NCBI GenBank assembly: GCA_002713145.1
Contig: PAVS01000022.1
Coordinates: forward strand, 1 to 60,074
Reading direction: 5' to 3'
DNA: 60,074 bases
Source: Halobacteriovoraceae bacterium
Lineage (GTDB): Bacteria; Bdellovibrionota; Bacteriovoracia; Bacteriovoracales; Bacteriovoracaceae
The notes under the pieces were generated by a model. That model made no database searches. It was not told the DNA's origin and saw only the letters and a list, made by a program, of their open reading frames with translations. This document shows positions 8,790 to 18,989 of this stretch, piece by piece. Numbering within the stretch: the stretch's first letter is position 1; the number at the start of each line of letters is the position of its first letter. A program made the translations under genes and the position numbers.

Positions 8790-9788
8790 ATGAAAACAGT
8801 ACTGACAGGAATTAAGCCGACGGGTGATATTCATCTTGGCAATTTATTAGGGGCGATTAAGCCCGCCATCGAGATGTCGAGATCAGGAGACTTTGATCGG
8901 GCGCTTTATTTTGTCGCCGATGCCCATGCATTAACGAGCGTGCGAGACCCGGAAATATTTAAAAATTATGTTTATGAAACAACGGCAACATGGGTGGCGT
9001 TAGGGCTTGATACTGAGAAGTCCATTTTTTTTAAACAATCAGATATTAAAGAAGTTTTTGAACTCACATGGATCCTAAACTGTATGACTCCTAAAGGTGA
9101 TTTAAATCGGGCTCATTCTTATAAGGATCGGGTTCAGAAAAATCAACAGGAAGGACGTGATTTGGATCACGGAGTGAATATGGGGTTGTTTGATTATCCC
9201 GTGCTTATGAGCTCAGACATTCTTCTTTATGATACGAATGAAGTACCAGTGGGGAAGGATCAGGTTCAGCATATTGAAATTGCTCGCTCAATTGCAGGCA
9301 GATGCAATGAATACTTTGGGGAAGGGACATTGGTTGAACCTCAAGAGGTGATTCAAAAAAATGGCTCTTATGTGGTAGGCCTTGATGGCAGAAAGATGAG
9401 TAAATCCTATGGCAATGTGATTCCTCTTTGGGGAACAGAGAAAAAACTCAGAAAAACAATCAATAAGATTGCTACAGATAGTACTCCAGAAGAAGCTCCC
9501 AAGGATCCGGACAATTGCACCATTATGGAATTGTATCGACTGTTTGCCACTGCGGATCAAATCAATGCGCTAGAAAAAAGATATCGAGAAGGAATCGGTT
9601 GGGGCTACGCTAAGTTAGAACTTTTTGAAGTGGTAAATGAGTATCTGAAAGAGCCCCGGGAGAGATTCAATTCGCTCATGAATAATAAAGATGAACTGGA
9701 TAAAATTTTAAATCATGGGGCACAAAGAGCAAGTGAAATTGCAGAGGCGACAATGAAGCGCGTGCGTTCAAGAATAACAGGTTTTTAA
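8790..9788 (+). CDS. trpS: Tryptophan--tRNA ligase
   Basis: This 332-residue class I synthetase charges tRNA-Trp. The HIGH-type motif is HLGN at residues 15-18, after the family start TGIKPTG. The KMSKS loop is KMSKSYGN at 202-209. DRAHSYKDR and the VGKDQVQH segment are also characteristic of TrpRS. Length matches the family. It lies 9 bases upstream of tyrS, and rmuC follows, so the three are probably one transcript. The leader between 8714 and 8789 is only 76 bases and contains nothing resembling a T-box. Confidence 0.97.
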   Translation: MKTVLTGIKPTGDIHLGNLLGAIKPAIEMSRSGDFDRALYFVADAHALTSVRDPEIFKNYVYETTATWVALGLDTEKSIFFKQSDIKEVFELTWILNCMTPKGDLNRAHSYKDRVQKNQQEGRDLDHGVNMGLFDYPVLMSSDILLYDTNEVPVGKDQVQHIEIARSIAGRCNEYFGEGTLVEPQEVIQKNGSYVVGLDGRKMSKSYGNVIPLWGTEKKLRKTINKIATDSTPEEAPKDPDNCTIMELYRLFATADQINALEKRYREGIGWGYAKLELFEVVNEYLKEPRERFNSLMNNKDELDKILNHGAQRASEIAEATMKRVRSRITGF

Positions 9789-9797
9789 GGAAAAAAT

Positions 9798-11018
9798 ATG
9801 TCTAAGATAAGTGTGTCAGCAGAGGATCAACTTAAAGAATTAAAAAGAGGCGCTGTTGATGTTATGCCTGAAGAAGAGCTTTTAAAAAAGTTAAAAAAAT
9901 CAAAAGAAAAAGATAAGCCTCTTGTCATTAAGTTTGGGGCAGATCCCTCGAGACCTGATATTCATCTAGGACATACTGTTGTCTTACAAAAATTAAAAAT
10001 CCTCCAAGATTTTGGACATGATATTTATTTTCTCATCGGTGACTTTACCGCAAGAATCGGTGACCCGTCGGGGAAGTCGAAAACAAGACCTATCCTGACT
10101 GATCAAGAAGTGATGGAAAATGCTAAAACCTATGCTGAGCAAGTGGGAAAAATTCTGGATATGGAAAAGACGAAAATCGTTTTTAATAATGATTGGCTCT
10201 CAAAACTCTCACCCATCGACATGATTCAAATTATGGCCAAGGTGACTGTCTCCTCCATTTTAGAGCGGGACGATTTTACCAAGCGCTTTAAGGCTCAAGA
10301 AGCCATTTATATGCATGAATTCGCTTATCCTCTGATGCAGGGTTATGACTCGGTTGCAATTGAAGCTGATCTTGAGCTAGGGGGAACGGACCAAACCTTT
10401 AACTTGCTTATGGGGCGTCACTTGCAAAAAGCTTTTGATAAAGAGCCCCAATGTATTCTCACTATGCCTATCCTAGAAGGAACGGATGGTGTGCAAAAAA
10501 TGAGTAAGAGTTTAGATAATTATATCTCATTAGAAGACACACCTACTGATATGTTCGGTAAAATGATGAGTATCTCTGATGATCTTATGGTTAAGTATTA
10601 CGAATTACTTTCAAGACGAAGTGCGGATGAAATTACGACTTTGGTTGAGAGTATTAAATCAGGAAAAAAACATCCCATGGATGCCAAAAAAGAATTAGCC
10701 GCAGAGATTGTTGACTATTATCATCCAGAAGGGACGGGAGCAGGTGAGCGCCAGAAATTTGAAGACCGATTTGCAAAGAATAAAATTCCTGACGATATCC
10801 CTGTGAAAGAAGTTGAGGCCGGCACTCTTGCAGTATTAGATTTCTTCAGAGAATTGGAGTTTATAAAATCAAACGGAGAAGGTCGCAGGCTTATTAAGCA
10901 AAATGCTTTCAAGCTTGATGGTAAGGCTTGCAAGGAAGAAAACTTAGAACTTTCAAGTGGAGCAGAGCATATCTTTAAACTTGGAAAGCTTCGTATGGTT
11001 AAGGTGATCGTTAAATAA
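9798..11018 (+). CDS. tyrS: Tyrosine--tRNA ligase
   Basis: This 406-residue class I synthetase has HLGHT at 56-60 and a KMSKS loop at 234-238 (VQKMSKSLDN). Tyrosine-site residues lie in the EFAYPLMQGYDS and GGTDQTFNLL segments. The C-terminal ~60 residues (RRLIKQNAFKLDGK) form an S4-like RNA-binding domain. The intact KMSKS places it with the TyrZ-like bacterial subgroup. The gene starts 9 bases after trpS. Its TAA shares one base with the rmuC start, which indicates coupling. Start ATG 9798 follows AAGGAAAAAAT. Confidence 0.96.
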   Translation: MSKISVSAEDQLKELKRGAVDVMPEEELLKKLKKSKEKDKPLVIKFGADPSRPDIHLGHTVVLQKLKILQDFGHDIYFLIGDFTARIGDPSGKSKTRPILTDQEVMENAKTYAEQVGKILDMEKTKIVFNNDWLSKLSPIDMIQIMAKVTVSSILERDDFTKRFKAQEAIYMHEFAYPLMQGYDSVAIEADLELGGTDQTFNLLMGRHLQKAFDKEPQCILTMPILEGTDGVQKMSKSLDNYISLEDTPTDMFGKMMSISDDLMVKYYELLSRRSADEITTLVESIKSGKKHPMDAKKELAAEIVDYYHPEGTGAGERQKFEDRFAKNKIPDDIPVKEVEAGTLAVLDFFRELEFIKSNGEGRRLIKQNAFKLDGKACKEENLELSSGAEHIFKLGKLRMVKVIVK

Positions 11019-12037
11019 TGGTGATGACTTCTGATATTCTCATTGCCTTTGCAGCAGGGGCAGGGCTTTCGTTTGTCTTAGGAATCATCATTTTTAAAAT
11101 AATAGCAAAAGCCCAAGAGAATAAATTCAAAGTACTGGCGCAAGATATTCTCAATCAAAATTCAACCCAATTTCAAAACACTCTTTTGTCACCCCTTAAA
11201 GATTATCAAACTTTTATCAGCTCGACTCATGATAAAGATGTGAAAGAGAGATCCCTTATTCAGTCTCGCATGCAACAGATGATGGAAGCTGCGGGAAAAA
11301 TTGAAAAAGAAGCCCATCAGCTCACAAAAGCTCTTTCAAGTGATGTGAAGTTTCAAGGGGATTGGGGAGAGCTCACTCTTGAGAAAATTCTGGAATATTC
11401 AGGGCTGGAAAAAGGACGTGAATACACTACTCAGGTGGCGATCAAAGCTGGTGAGAAACATTTAAGACCAGATGCCCTTATCAACTTACCGGATAATTCT
11501 CATATCATTATCGATTCTAAGGTAAGTCTCAAAGCCTATTTTGATTATCTGGATGGGGAAGAGGAACAAAAACTAAAAGCCCTAAAAGATTCGGTGAAAA
11601 ATCATATTAAGCAATTAGGGAGTAAAAACTATCAAATGCTTGAAAGCGTTAATAGTCCTGAATTTGTTTATTTGTTTGTCCCAGTGGAAGGGGTCTATAG
11701 TTTGCTTTTAAAAAACTTCCCTGAACTTATTGATGATGCCTTAAAAAATAATATTGTACTTGTGTCTCCCATGAACTTAATAGCTAATCTCAAAACCGTC
11801 GCTTCACTGTGGAGAATAGATAAACAATCTAAGTCTGCTGCAGAGATTGCTGAGAAAGCTGGAGCTATGTATGATAAGTTTGTAGGACTACAAGAGGATT
11901 TAGATAAACTCGAAGCAAGTTTTAAGCGCTCGCAAAATTTATTTGAAGACCTTTCAAAAAAACTTAGTTCTGGACGAGGTAATTTAGTGGATCGGGCTTT
12001 TGAACTCAAAGAGCTTGGAGCTAAAACTTCAAAGTGA
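11018..12037 (+). CDS. rmuC: RmuC-family protein
   Basis: The protein has 339 residues. An N-terminal membrane segment (about 6-28, DILIAFAAGAGLSFVLGIII) is followed by a coiled-coil region. The RmuC core (about 105-300) carries the hallmark segments GDWGELTLEKILE and RPDALINLPD, then IIIDSKVSLKAY, a PD-(D/E)XK-like layout. RmuC limits DNA inversions in E. coli, and its biochemical activity is little defined. The start overlaps the tyrS stop by one base; a second ATG at 11024 is an alternative. It is shorter than E. coli RmuC (about 475 residues), mainly in the coiled coil. It converges with the next gene one base away. Confidence 0.88.
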   Translation: MVMTSDILIAFAAGAGLSFVLGIIIFKIIAKAQENKFKVLAQDILNQNSTQFQNTLLSPLKDYQTFISSTHDKDVKERSLIQSRMQQMMEAAGKIEKEAHQLTKALSSDVKFQGDWGELTLEKILEYSGLEKGREYTTQVAIKAGEKHLRPDALINLPDNSHIIIDSKVSLKAYFDYLDGEEEQKLKALKDSVKNHIKQLGSKNYQMLESVNSPEFVYLFVPVEGVYSLLLKNFPELIDDALKNNIVLVSPMNLIANLKTVASLWRIDKQSKSAAEIAEKAGAMYDKFVGLQEDLDKLEASFKRSQNLFEDLSKKLSSGRGNLVDRAFELKELGAKTSK

Positions 12038-12038
12038 T

Positions 12039-12668
12039 TTATTTTTTATCTTCGTTAGCCTCTCTCATAATGACTTTATGAGAACTCATCGCTTCCCCCG
12101 AAATTTGAATTCGAGAGGCTTCAGTGTGTTGATCGATGGTGATGCAGACCAGTTTACCCTTTTGATTTAATAAAGCAGCAGTATCCGAGTTTTTCTTCAC
12201 CTTAATGCTATGAGGGCAGGGAAGAAAGAGCGTCACAGGATTAAAAGCTCTATCATCTATAATTCTCATGGCCCTTTGGGTGTTAAAACTATCGATACCA
12301 AAAAGATCAACAAGTTCACTAGCGGGAGTGCAGTCTCTATAGGCTGTGCTACTATACGACTGGGTCACTCCATCTTTAGGATAAATGGTTTCCCTGAGTG
12401 CCACCCCCATATTGTCTTGCTCAAAAGAAATAGTAATATCTTCTCCCATTTTTTTGACTCTCTTGACCTTAGCGCAAGTCAGCCACAAGCTGGAATTGAT
12501 ATCTTTTTGTTTATTTTCAAAACATTGATTGGGTATGATGGGCTGATTCATATGGGACACAATGTTATTTATATCTTCTTTGGCGATATTGAGAAGTTGA
12601 TCAGACTCTTGAGCCATTGCCAGTGACATGAAAGTAAATATGAATAGGAATAAAAAGTTTTGACTCAT
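12039..12668 (-). CDS. Hypothetical secreted protein
   Basis: The protein has 209 residues and a signal peptide (MSQNFLFLFIFTFMSLAMAQ). The mature part has about five cysteines (in QCFEN, LTCAK, DCTPA, LPCPH and LVCIT), suggesting disulfides in the periplasm. The C-terminal third is rich in beta-strand patterns. I do not recognise the family. It is convergent with rmuC and divergent from the barrel-like gene at 12803, with 134 bases between the two starts. No domain supports a function. Confidence 0.6.
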   Translation of the reverse strand: MSQNFLFLFIFTFMSLAMAQESDQLLNIAKEDINNIVSHMNQPIIPNQCFENKQKDINSSLWLTCAKVKRVKKMGEDITISFEQDNMGVALRETIYPKDGVTQSYSSTAYRDCTPASELVDLFGIDSFNTQRAMRIIDDRAFNPVTLFLPCPHSIKVKKNSDTAALLNQKGKLVCITIDQHTEASRIQISGEAMSSHKVIMREANEDKK

Positions 12669-12802
12669 TTCTTTCTTTTCGGCTAAGAGAGAGAAATTCT
12701 AAAGTCTTATTGTTGATCAAAAGAGTTGTTTTTATCCTCAAGAAAACTTAATTCTCTCTCCCAAAACTACCAATTCTCTCCAATTCAATTAAAATTTTTT
12801 TA

Positions 12803-13477
12803 ATGTTTCGATTCTTTTTGGCACTCTTTATTCTCTTTGGAAGTTCTAAAGCACAGGCTTTTGATTTCTCGCTTTTAGTTGGTTATGGTTCAAAAAAAAT
12901 AGTAGCTGAAAATGAAGCGGGAGGGTCGGGAACGTTTTTGTCGGAACCCAGTTTTAATCAGATGGGAGTCATGCTTGGCCATCAGAGTTCAAAGAATTGG
13001 AATTTCTTTTTTCAGTTTAAAAACAAGAGCTATGCCTTCAATGATCAGGATATGTTTTTAGACCAAATCAATGAAGTCACCCTAAGAGAAGGAGAATTTG
13101 GTGTGGATTGGATTCCTTTTCGCTACTCAAAGTTCTCCCTTGCTCTCAAGCAAAATGAGGAAATCTTTCTAGAAGTTGAGAGCGGACTTGCGGTTTTAGA
13201 AACTGAAAAGCTCACTTTGTTGCAATTGGGATGGAGTCAATATCTCTACATTTCTGGAAATATAGGGCTTGGTTTGTTAGTCGATTATAGTCCCGGAGTG
13301 AGTGGCGATGATATAAGCAATAGAACTTCATTGGTCTATGGAAGTTTTTTTAGTTTTAGGACAAAAGGTTGGGGGGCATTAACCCTAAGCTATCATTCAG
13401 CTAAAGTTCAAAAATCATTTGATAACCTTCAGCTTGAAGAGGCAAATAAGACAACTGAATTAAAATGGACGCTCTAA
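12803..13477 (+). CDS. Hypothetical outer-membrane beta-barrel-like protein
   Basis: The protein has 224 residues and a signal peptide (MFRFFLALFILFGSSKAQA). After it, alternating hydrophobic/polar strands separated by turns (FSLLVGYGS, WNFFFQFKNKSYAF, LGLLVDYSPG, GALTLSYHSA) suggest a small outer-membrane barrel of perhaps 8-10 strands. The C-terminus (TELKWTL) does not end in the usual Phe. No named family is recognised. The Shine-Dalgarno site before the ATG at 12803 is poor, so the start rests mainly on the signal peptide. A hairpin lies just downstream. Confidence 0.55.
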   Translation: MFRFFLALFILFGSSKAQAFDFSLLVGYGSKKIVAENEAGGSGTFLSEPSFNQMGVMLGHQSSKNWNFFFQFKNKSYAFNDQDMFLDQINEVTLREGEFGVDWIPFRYSKFSLALKQNEEIFLEVESGLAVLETEKLTLLQLGWSQYLYISGNIGLGLLVDYSPGVSGDDISNRTSLVYGSFFSFRTKGWGALTLSYHSAKVQKSFDNLQLEEANKTTELKWTL

Positions 13478-13495
13478 AACGTCTAGTTTATAACC

Positions 13496-13516
13496 GGGGT
13501 GTGTAAAAAACACCCC
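13496..13516. other. Stem-loop downstream of the barrel-like gene
   Basis: GGGGTGT (13496-13502) pairs perfectly with ACACCCC (13510-13516) across a seven-base loop. No T tract follows on either strand, so it is not a standard intrinsic terminator. It may protect or end transcripts between the genes at 12803 and 13558. Confidence 0.4.
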
Positions 13517-13557
13517 ACCAGCTTATGCTCGATCTTACAATCTGTTAAAATAACTCT

Positions 13558-14457
13558 ATGAAATTATTACTGCTCAGTACCTTTTTTATCTCAATGATCG
13601 CTTGCAAAGAATCTCAATTTGCTATGCATGTGGATAATAAATTTGAGGATGGGGTGCAGGTGGATTTGCCCTCTGAGCCTGTATTAGTTCCTACCCGCAA
13701 TGGAAATCATATTGATTCCACCATGCCTATGGCCTTCACTACGGATAAGTATCGCGATTGTAAAATATTAGATGAGGATTTAGGACAAGAAGTTCTTATT
13801 AAAGAGACCATCAAAAATGCGGCCTGGAATCTCCTAAATAATTATGTAACAGAGCATGGAAAACAAGAAATTGCGACCCTTACCGAATTATTAATTAAAA
13901 ACCTAAAGACAGATATTCTTAATTCCCTACTTGAGCAAAATATAAACCTGCATGAAGAAAATAACGATATCATTGAACAATATGCTCTCACTTTAGTCCG
14001 CGCCATGGATGATCCCTATAGAGTGGAGTTTGTGAATTTAAAACTTAAAAATAAAGTTCTTATGTTTCAGATAGAAAATAGAGGAAAAGTTCAATCAAGA
14101 TGTATTGAGTTTGAATCCACAAAGCCTAATTATATTCCTTTCGAGTTAGTATGTGCGAACAAAACGGATCGCGTCGTTCTTCTTGAAAGTTTAAACGGTC
14201 AAGTTTCTATGCTTATGAATGATGAGACGGTAAGTAATGAAATGACATTAGAGGAAATTAATTATAGCGAAACTGATTATGATTCCATTTATAGCTATAG
14301 CTTAAAAGATGATGAAAACGCGGCTTTTAAGATTATTATCAACCGATTCACGGGTAAGCTTCAGTCCGGAGAAATTTCTCTCTCAGAGAGTGAGAAGGTC
14401 CAGCTCAAACCCATGCGCTGCTATCGTACTTATCGCATTAATGCGGTGCGTGAATAA
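13558..14457 (+). CDS. Hypothetical lipoprotein
   Basis: The protein has 299 residues. MKLLLLSTFFISMIAC ends in a lipobox-like SMIAC with the lipidated Cys at about residue 16, predicting a membrane-anchored lipoprotein. The mature region is acidic, with helical segments (IKNAAWNLLNNYVTEHGKQE), paired cysteines and a strand-rich C-terminus ending RCYRTYRINAVRE. No known domain is recognised. It is preceded by a stem-loop and followed by the deoC operon, whose own promoter-like sequence starts 17 bases after its stop. Confidence 0.6.
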   Translation: MKLLLLSTFFISMIACKESQFAMHVDNKFEDGVQVDLPSEPVLVPTRNGNHIDSTMPMAFTTDKYRDCKILDEDLGQEVLIKETIKNAAWNLLNNYVTEHGKQEIATLTELLIKNLKTDILNSLLEQNINLHEENNDIIEQYALTLVRAMDDPYRVEFVNLKLKNKVLMFQIENRGKVQSRCIEFESTKPNYIPFELVCANKTDRVVLLESLNGQVSMLMNDETVSNEMTLEEINYSETDYDSIYSYSLKDDENAAFKIIINRFTGKLQSGEISLSESEKVQLKPMRCYRTYRINAVRE

Positions 14458-14473
14458 ATAATTCTTAGTTCCA

Positions 14474-14502
14474 TAGACAACCAAAAATCAAGTACGTAAA
14501 CT
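14474..14502 (+). promoter_or_regulatory. Candidate sigma-70 promoter for the deoC operon
   Basis: TAGACA (14474-14479), a 17-base spacer and TAAACT (14497-14502) lie 31 bases before the preferred deoC start. The match is moderate and unverified. Confidence 0.33.
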
Positions 14503-14532
14503 ACCGAACATTATTTGTTTAAGGAGTATACT

Positions 14533-15489
14533 GTGTTTGATGTATCACTAAAAAGAGATGGTCAAAAGCTATCCATTCCCCATTTTCCTATCGATATGAT
14601 TGCGGCAGAGGAGCGGGCAAAGAGCTTTACCACTCGAAGTATTAAAAAGTCTTCGAAATTAGATGCCCTCTACCTAGCGATCCAAATGGTGGATCTCACT
14701 ACTCTCGAGGGGATGGACACTCCGGGTAAGGTCAAGCAGTTGTGTGGTAAGGCGATCAATCCTGTGCCTCCAGCAGTTCAAAATGAAATGAAAAAATATG
14801 AAACTTACCGTCCGATCCCAAGTGTGGCGGCCATATGTGTTTATCCTAATATGGTTCCGATTGCGGCTAAAGCTTTGGAAGGAAGTGGAGTGGAACTTGC
14901 CTCTGTGGCCACAGCTTTTCCAGCGGGACAACTTCCTCTGGATATAAAGGTGAGTGATGTAAAAAGAGCGGTAAAGTTCGGCGCCACTGAAATTGATATG
15001 GTGATTGATCGTGGGGCTTTTCATTCAGGAAAATACCAAAAAGTGTTTGATGAAATCCGCGCTGTGAAAGAAGCCTGTGGTGATGCTCATCTAAAAGTTA
15101 TTCTTGAAACGGGTGAATTAAAAACCTATGACAAAGTTCGTTTGGCTTCTTGGGTGGCGATGGAGGCGGGAGCAGACTTTATCAAAACCAGTACCGGAAA
15201 AGTACAACCAGCGGCGACGATGCCCGTGACGCTGGTGATGTTGCAAGCGATTGCTGATTACTATGATGAGACAGGTATCAAGATAGGAATGAAGCCTGCG
15301 GGGGGGATTAAAACCGCTAAGCAAGCGATTCATTATCTATGTATGGTGAATGAAACTCTCGGAAGTGATTGGCTTACTCCTGATCTCTTTCGTTTCGGTG
15401 CCAGTTCATTATTAAACGATTTATTAAAACAAATATTTAAACAAGTGACGGGAAGATATTATTACGATGATGTTTTCTCAATGGATTAA
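14533..15489 (+). CDS. deoC: Deoxyribose-phosphate aldolase
   Basis: This 318-residue class I aldolase cleaves 2-deoxyribose-5-phosphate to acetaldehyde and glyceraldehyde-3-phosphate. The Schiff-base lysine is in ADFIKTSTGK, with the second conserved lysine in GMKPAGGIKT. VCVYP-type (AAICVYPNMV) and EIDMVIDRGAF segments are also diagnostic. I chose the GTG at 14533 because AAGGAG (14521-14526) sits six bases upstream. A TTG at 14515 would add six residues but would place this Shine-Dalgarno site inside the gene. The protein is longer than E. coli DeoC, as in the long bacterial/animal form. It leads an operon with two aldehyde dehydrogenase genes that could oxidise the acetaldehyde. Confidence 0.93.
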   Translation: MFDVSLKRDGQKLSIPHFPIDMIAAEERAKSFTTRSIKKSSKLDALYLAIQMVDLTTLEGMDTPGKVKQLCGKAINPVPPAVQNEMKKYETYRPIPSVAAICVYPNMVPIAAKALEGSGVELASVATAFPAGQLPLDIKVSDVKRAVKFGATEIDMVIDRGAFHSGKYQKVFDEIRAVKEACGDAHLKVILETGELKTYDKVRLASWVAMEAGADFIKTSTGKVQPAATMPVTLVMLQAIADYYDETGIKIGMKPAGGIKTAKQAIHYLCMVNETLGSDWLTPDLFRFGASSLLNDLLKQIFKQVTGRYYYDDVFSMD

Positions 15490-15498
15490 GGGATGAGT

Positions 15499-16997
<1,499 letters not shown>

Positions 16998-16998
<1 letters not shown>

Positions 16999-17840
16999 TG
17001 GAAGTTCTTAAAACGGTTAAGATGTATGTGGGGGGAGCTTTTATCAGATCAGAATCCGGTAATACGGAAGCCTTTATTCCTAAAAGTACCAAAGAAGAAT
17101 ATGCCAGGGTTTGCGTAGCGACTCGCAAAGATTTTAGAAATGCAGTGGTGGCGGCTAAAGACGGAGCAAAAGCTTGGTCTAAACTCACCGCTTATAACCG
17201 CTCACAGATCATGTATCGCATGGCCGAAATGGCGCAAGCTCGTGAGAGTGAGTTGATCAATTTACTGCTAGATACTACTGATAAATCGGAAGATGAAATT
17301 GTGGCAGAAGTGCAAGAGGCGATTGATACATTTGTCTACTATGCTGGTTGGTGTGATAAGTACCAACAAGTCATGGGGTCAGTTAATCCGGTGGCAGCTC
17401 CTTATCATAATTTCACTTCTCCTGAGAATATGGGAGTTGTCGTTCATATCGATTCCAATCAATTTAATCTCGCTAAACTCGTCGATAATATCTGTGCGAT
17501 TCTGGTTGGAGGAAATTCAGTGATCTCACTTGTGAGCTCTGAGTGTCCAGCTGTTGTCACTAACCTAGGTGAGATTTTTGAGACCAGTGATCTACCAGCT
17601 GGGGTGGTTAATCTATTAAGTGGCAGCTACCAAGATCTCTCTGAGCATATCGCCACCCATATGGAAGTGAAGGGGATTAGCTTTCAAAATGAGGATGAGA
17701 AAACTTATTTCAAAATCCGCTCCGAATCGGTGGATAATATGAAAAGAATTATGGGGGATAAAAAAGAGAAGCGTAAATCTCTTGATCTGGCCCTCGATTT
17801 TATTGAACAAAAAACAGTCTGGCATCCCATCGGATTTTAA
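16998..17840 (+). CDS. Truncated aldehyde dehydrogenase-like protein (no catalytic half)
   Basis: The protein has 280 residues and resembles only the N-terminal, cofactor-binding half of ALDHs. It begins MYVGGAFIRSESG and includes the oligomerisation and Rossmann-like segments (NRSQIMYRMAEMAQ, YYAGWCDKYQQ, LPAGVVNLLSG). The usual PWNFP is replaced by IDSNQFN and the Lys of VVLKPAE is absent (SVISLVSSE). The sequence ends before the catalytic-Cys domain and finishes with a charged helix (KEKRKSLDLALDFIEQKT). The frame is clean, so it is probably a conserved non-catalytic partner, not decay. ALDH16 enzymes similarly join an active and a degenerate ALDH domain. Its start overlaps the full ALDH stop by one base. 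Confidence 0.8.
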
Positions 17841-17861
17841 TTAAATCGTCTAAATAATCAT

Positions 17862-17888
17862 CAGAGTGTTTAAACCTTAGACACTCTG
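17862..17888. other. Stem-loop after the deoC-ALDH operon
   Basis: CAGAGTGT (17862-17869) pairs with ACACTCTG (17881-17888) around an 11-base loop, 22 bases after the ALDH-like stop. There is no T tract, so it is a possible transcript-end or stability element and not a classic terminator. Confidence 0.4.
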
Positions 17889-17977
17889 GTGTTCATATCC
17901 TATTGAATTCAGTCTTCAGCGCTTTGGCATCAAACTTGTATATATCATTATGTAGAATTTTAAATTACGGAGTAATT

Positions 17978-18877
17978 ATGAAAAAGCTAATGCATTTAAT
18001 GGTATTGTTTACAATGGTCGGTTTCCTACAGGCTTGTGGGCAGAAAGATGAAGGAAGTTCGTCAAAGTCCAGTAGCGGAAAATTACCTATTACGGGTGAT
18101 TGTATTGATACTAATAATAATGGAATTTGTGATACGGATGAAGGAAATCAAGTTGTCTCACAAAGTTTTACGGATTTAAAAAATTATTTTGAACAGAAAT
18201 CCCTAGCGGATGGTGTCTCAAATGATACAGTTGTTTATCACACGGGCTCTTTTTTTGGAGCAGCTCCTCAAGATAACGGTATTAAATTTTCTGCAGTATT
18301 CTGTGTGGGAAGTGAAAACCTTTTTGGGAACGATGATAAATGTGATCCAAATAATGGTATTGAAGATTTATACGCTGCTGGTGAATATAAATTAGTAAAA
18401 AGTTCATCTACTTCAAAAAACACTTACAGCTTAGCTAATGGAATTGATGGTAGTGGATTTACAACTTATGTGATGAATCAATCTTTTGATAGAAACGCTG
18501 AGCAATATAGAAAGATGCTTAATAAAAATGATAATCCTGTAAGAAAAATTGTAGTTTCTAATGCCAAGATTCAAATGAATGGTGAAATTAAGGCTCAGTA
18601 TATAGAGTACTTTTTTGAAAATGGATCTTATGAAGGATACGTTGTCGCAAAAAGCCTTCCAGTTATTGCCAACCCTGTTATGGTCACTTCTGGATATTAC
18701 AATGGGTATGGAGTAACGGGTGATTTGGTTGGAAGACTTAACAACCTTGGTAATAAAACTTTGCAATCAGTGCAAGCAAATATTCACCGCTTACAACAAG
18801 ATTACCAAAGTGGTACATTGTCACCAGTAGTACAACAGCAATTTAATTTTAATACCTACTATTATAATCAGTATTAA
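17978..18877 (+). CDS. Hypothetical lipoprotein with a calcium-loop-like motif
   Basis: The protein has 299 residues starting at the ATG at 17978 (GGAG seven bases upstream), not at the longer in-frame start at 17903. The signal sequence MKKLMHLMVLFTMVGFLQAC ends in lipobox LQAC with Cys20. A Ser/Gly-rich stretch follows. CIDTNNNGICDTDEG at about 40-55 is a D-x-N-x-G-x-C-D loop like those of thrombospondin type 3/dockerin calcium sites, and a second DDKCDPNNGIEDL lies further on. The rest has no recognised domain. The C-terminus is Gln/Tyr-rich (QQQFNFNTYYYNQY). A good terminator follows, so it is likely monocistronic. Confidence 0.62.
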   Translation: MKKLMHLMVLFTMVGFLQACGQKDEGSSSKSSSGKLPITGDCIDTNNNGICDTDEGNQVVSQSFTDLKNYFEQKSLADGVSNDTVVYHTGSFFGAAPQDNGIKFSAVFCVGSENLFGNDDKCDPNNGIEDLYAAGEYKLVKSSSTSKNTYSLANGIDGSGFTTYVMNQSFDRNAEQYRKMLNKNDNPVRKIVVSNAKIQMNGEIKAQYIEYFFENGSYEGYVVAKSLPVIANPVMVTSGYYNGYGVTGDLVGRLNNLGNKTLQSVQANIHRLQQDYQSGTLSPVVQQQFNFNTYYYNQY

Positions 18878-18904
18878 AAACCAAACAAATAAACTCAGAA
18901 ATAT

Positions 18905-18934
18905 GCCCTAGCTAGTCTAGGGCTTTTCTATTTT
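18905..18934 (+). terminator. Intrinsic terminator after the lipoprotein gene
   Basis: GCCCTAG (18905-18911) pairs with CTAGGGC (18917-18923) across a five-base loop and is followed by TTTTCTATTTT. It separates the lipoprotein gene from the acyl-CoA dehydrogenase gene. Confidence 0.8.
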
Positions 18935-18989
18935 AAACCATCCGATTTCATAGTATTCTTATAGCCATATTAGTTTGAAGGAGTAACTT

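Noticed and set aside
8790..11018. trpS and tyrS as a recent tandem duplication
   Set aside because: Both are class I synthetases of one subgroup, but each has its own diagnostic motifs and a different C-terminal domain; they are ancient paralogues.
13496..13516. Intrinsic terminator at the GGGGTGT stem-loop
   Set aside because: Stem is good but no T tract follows on either strand, so it is listed only as a stem-loop.
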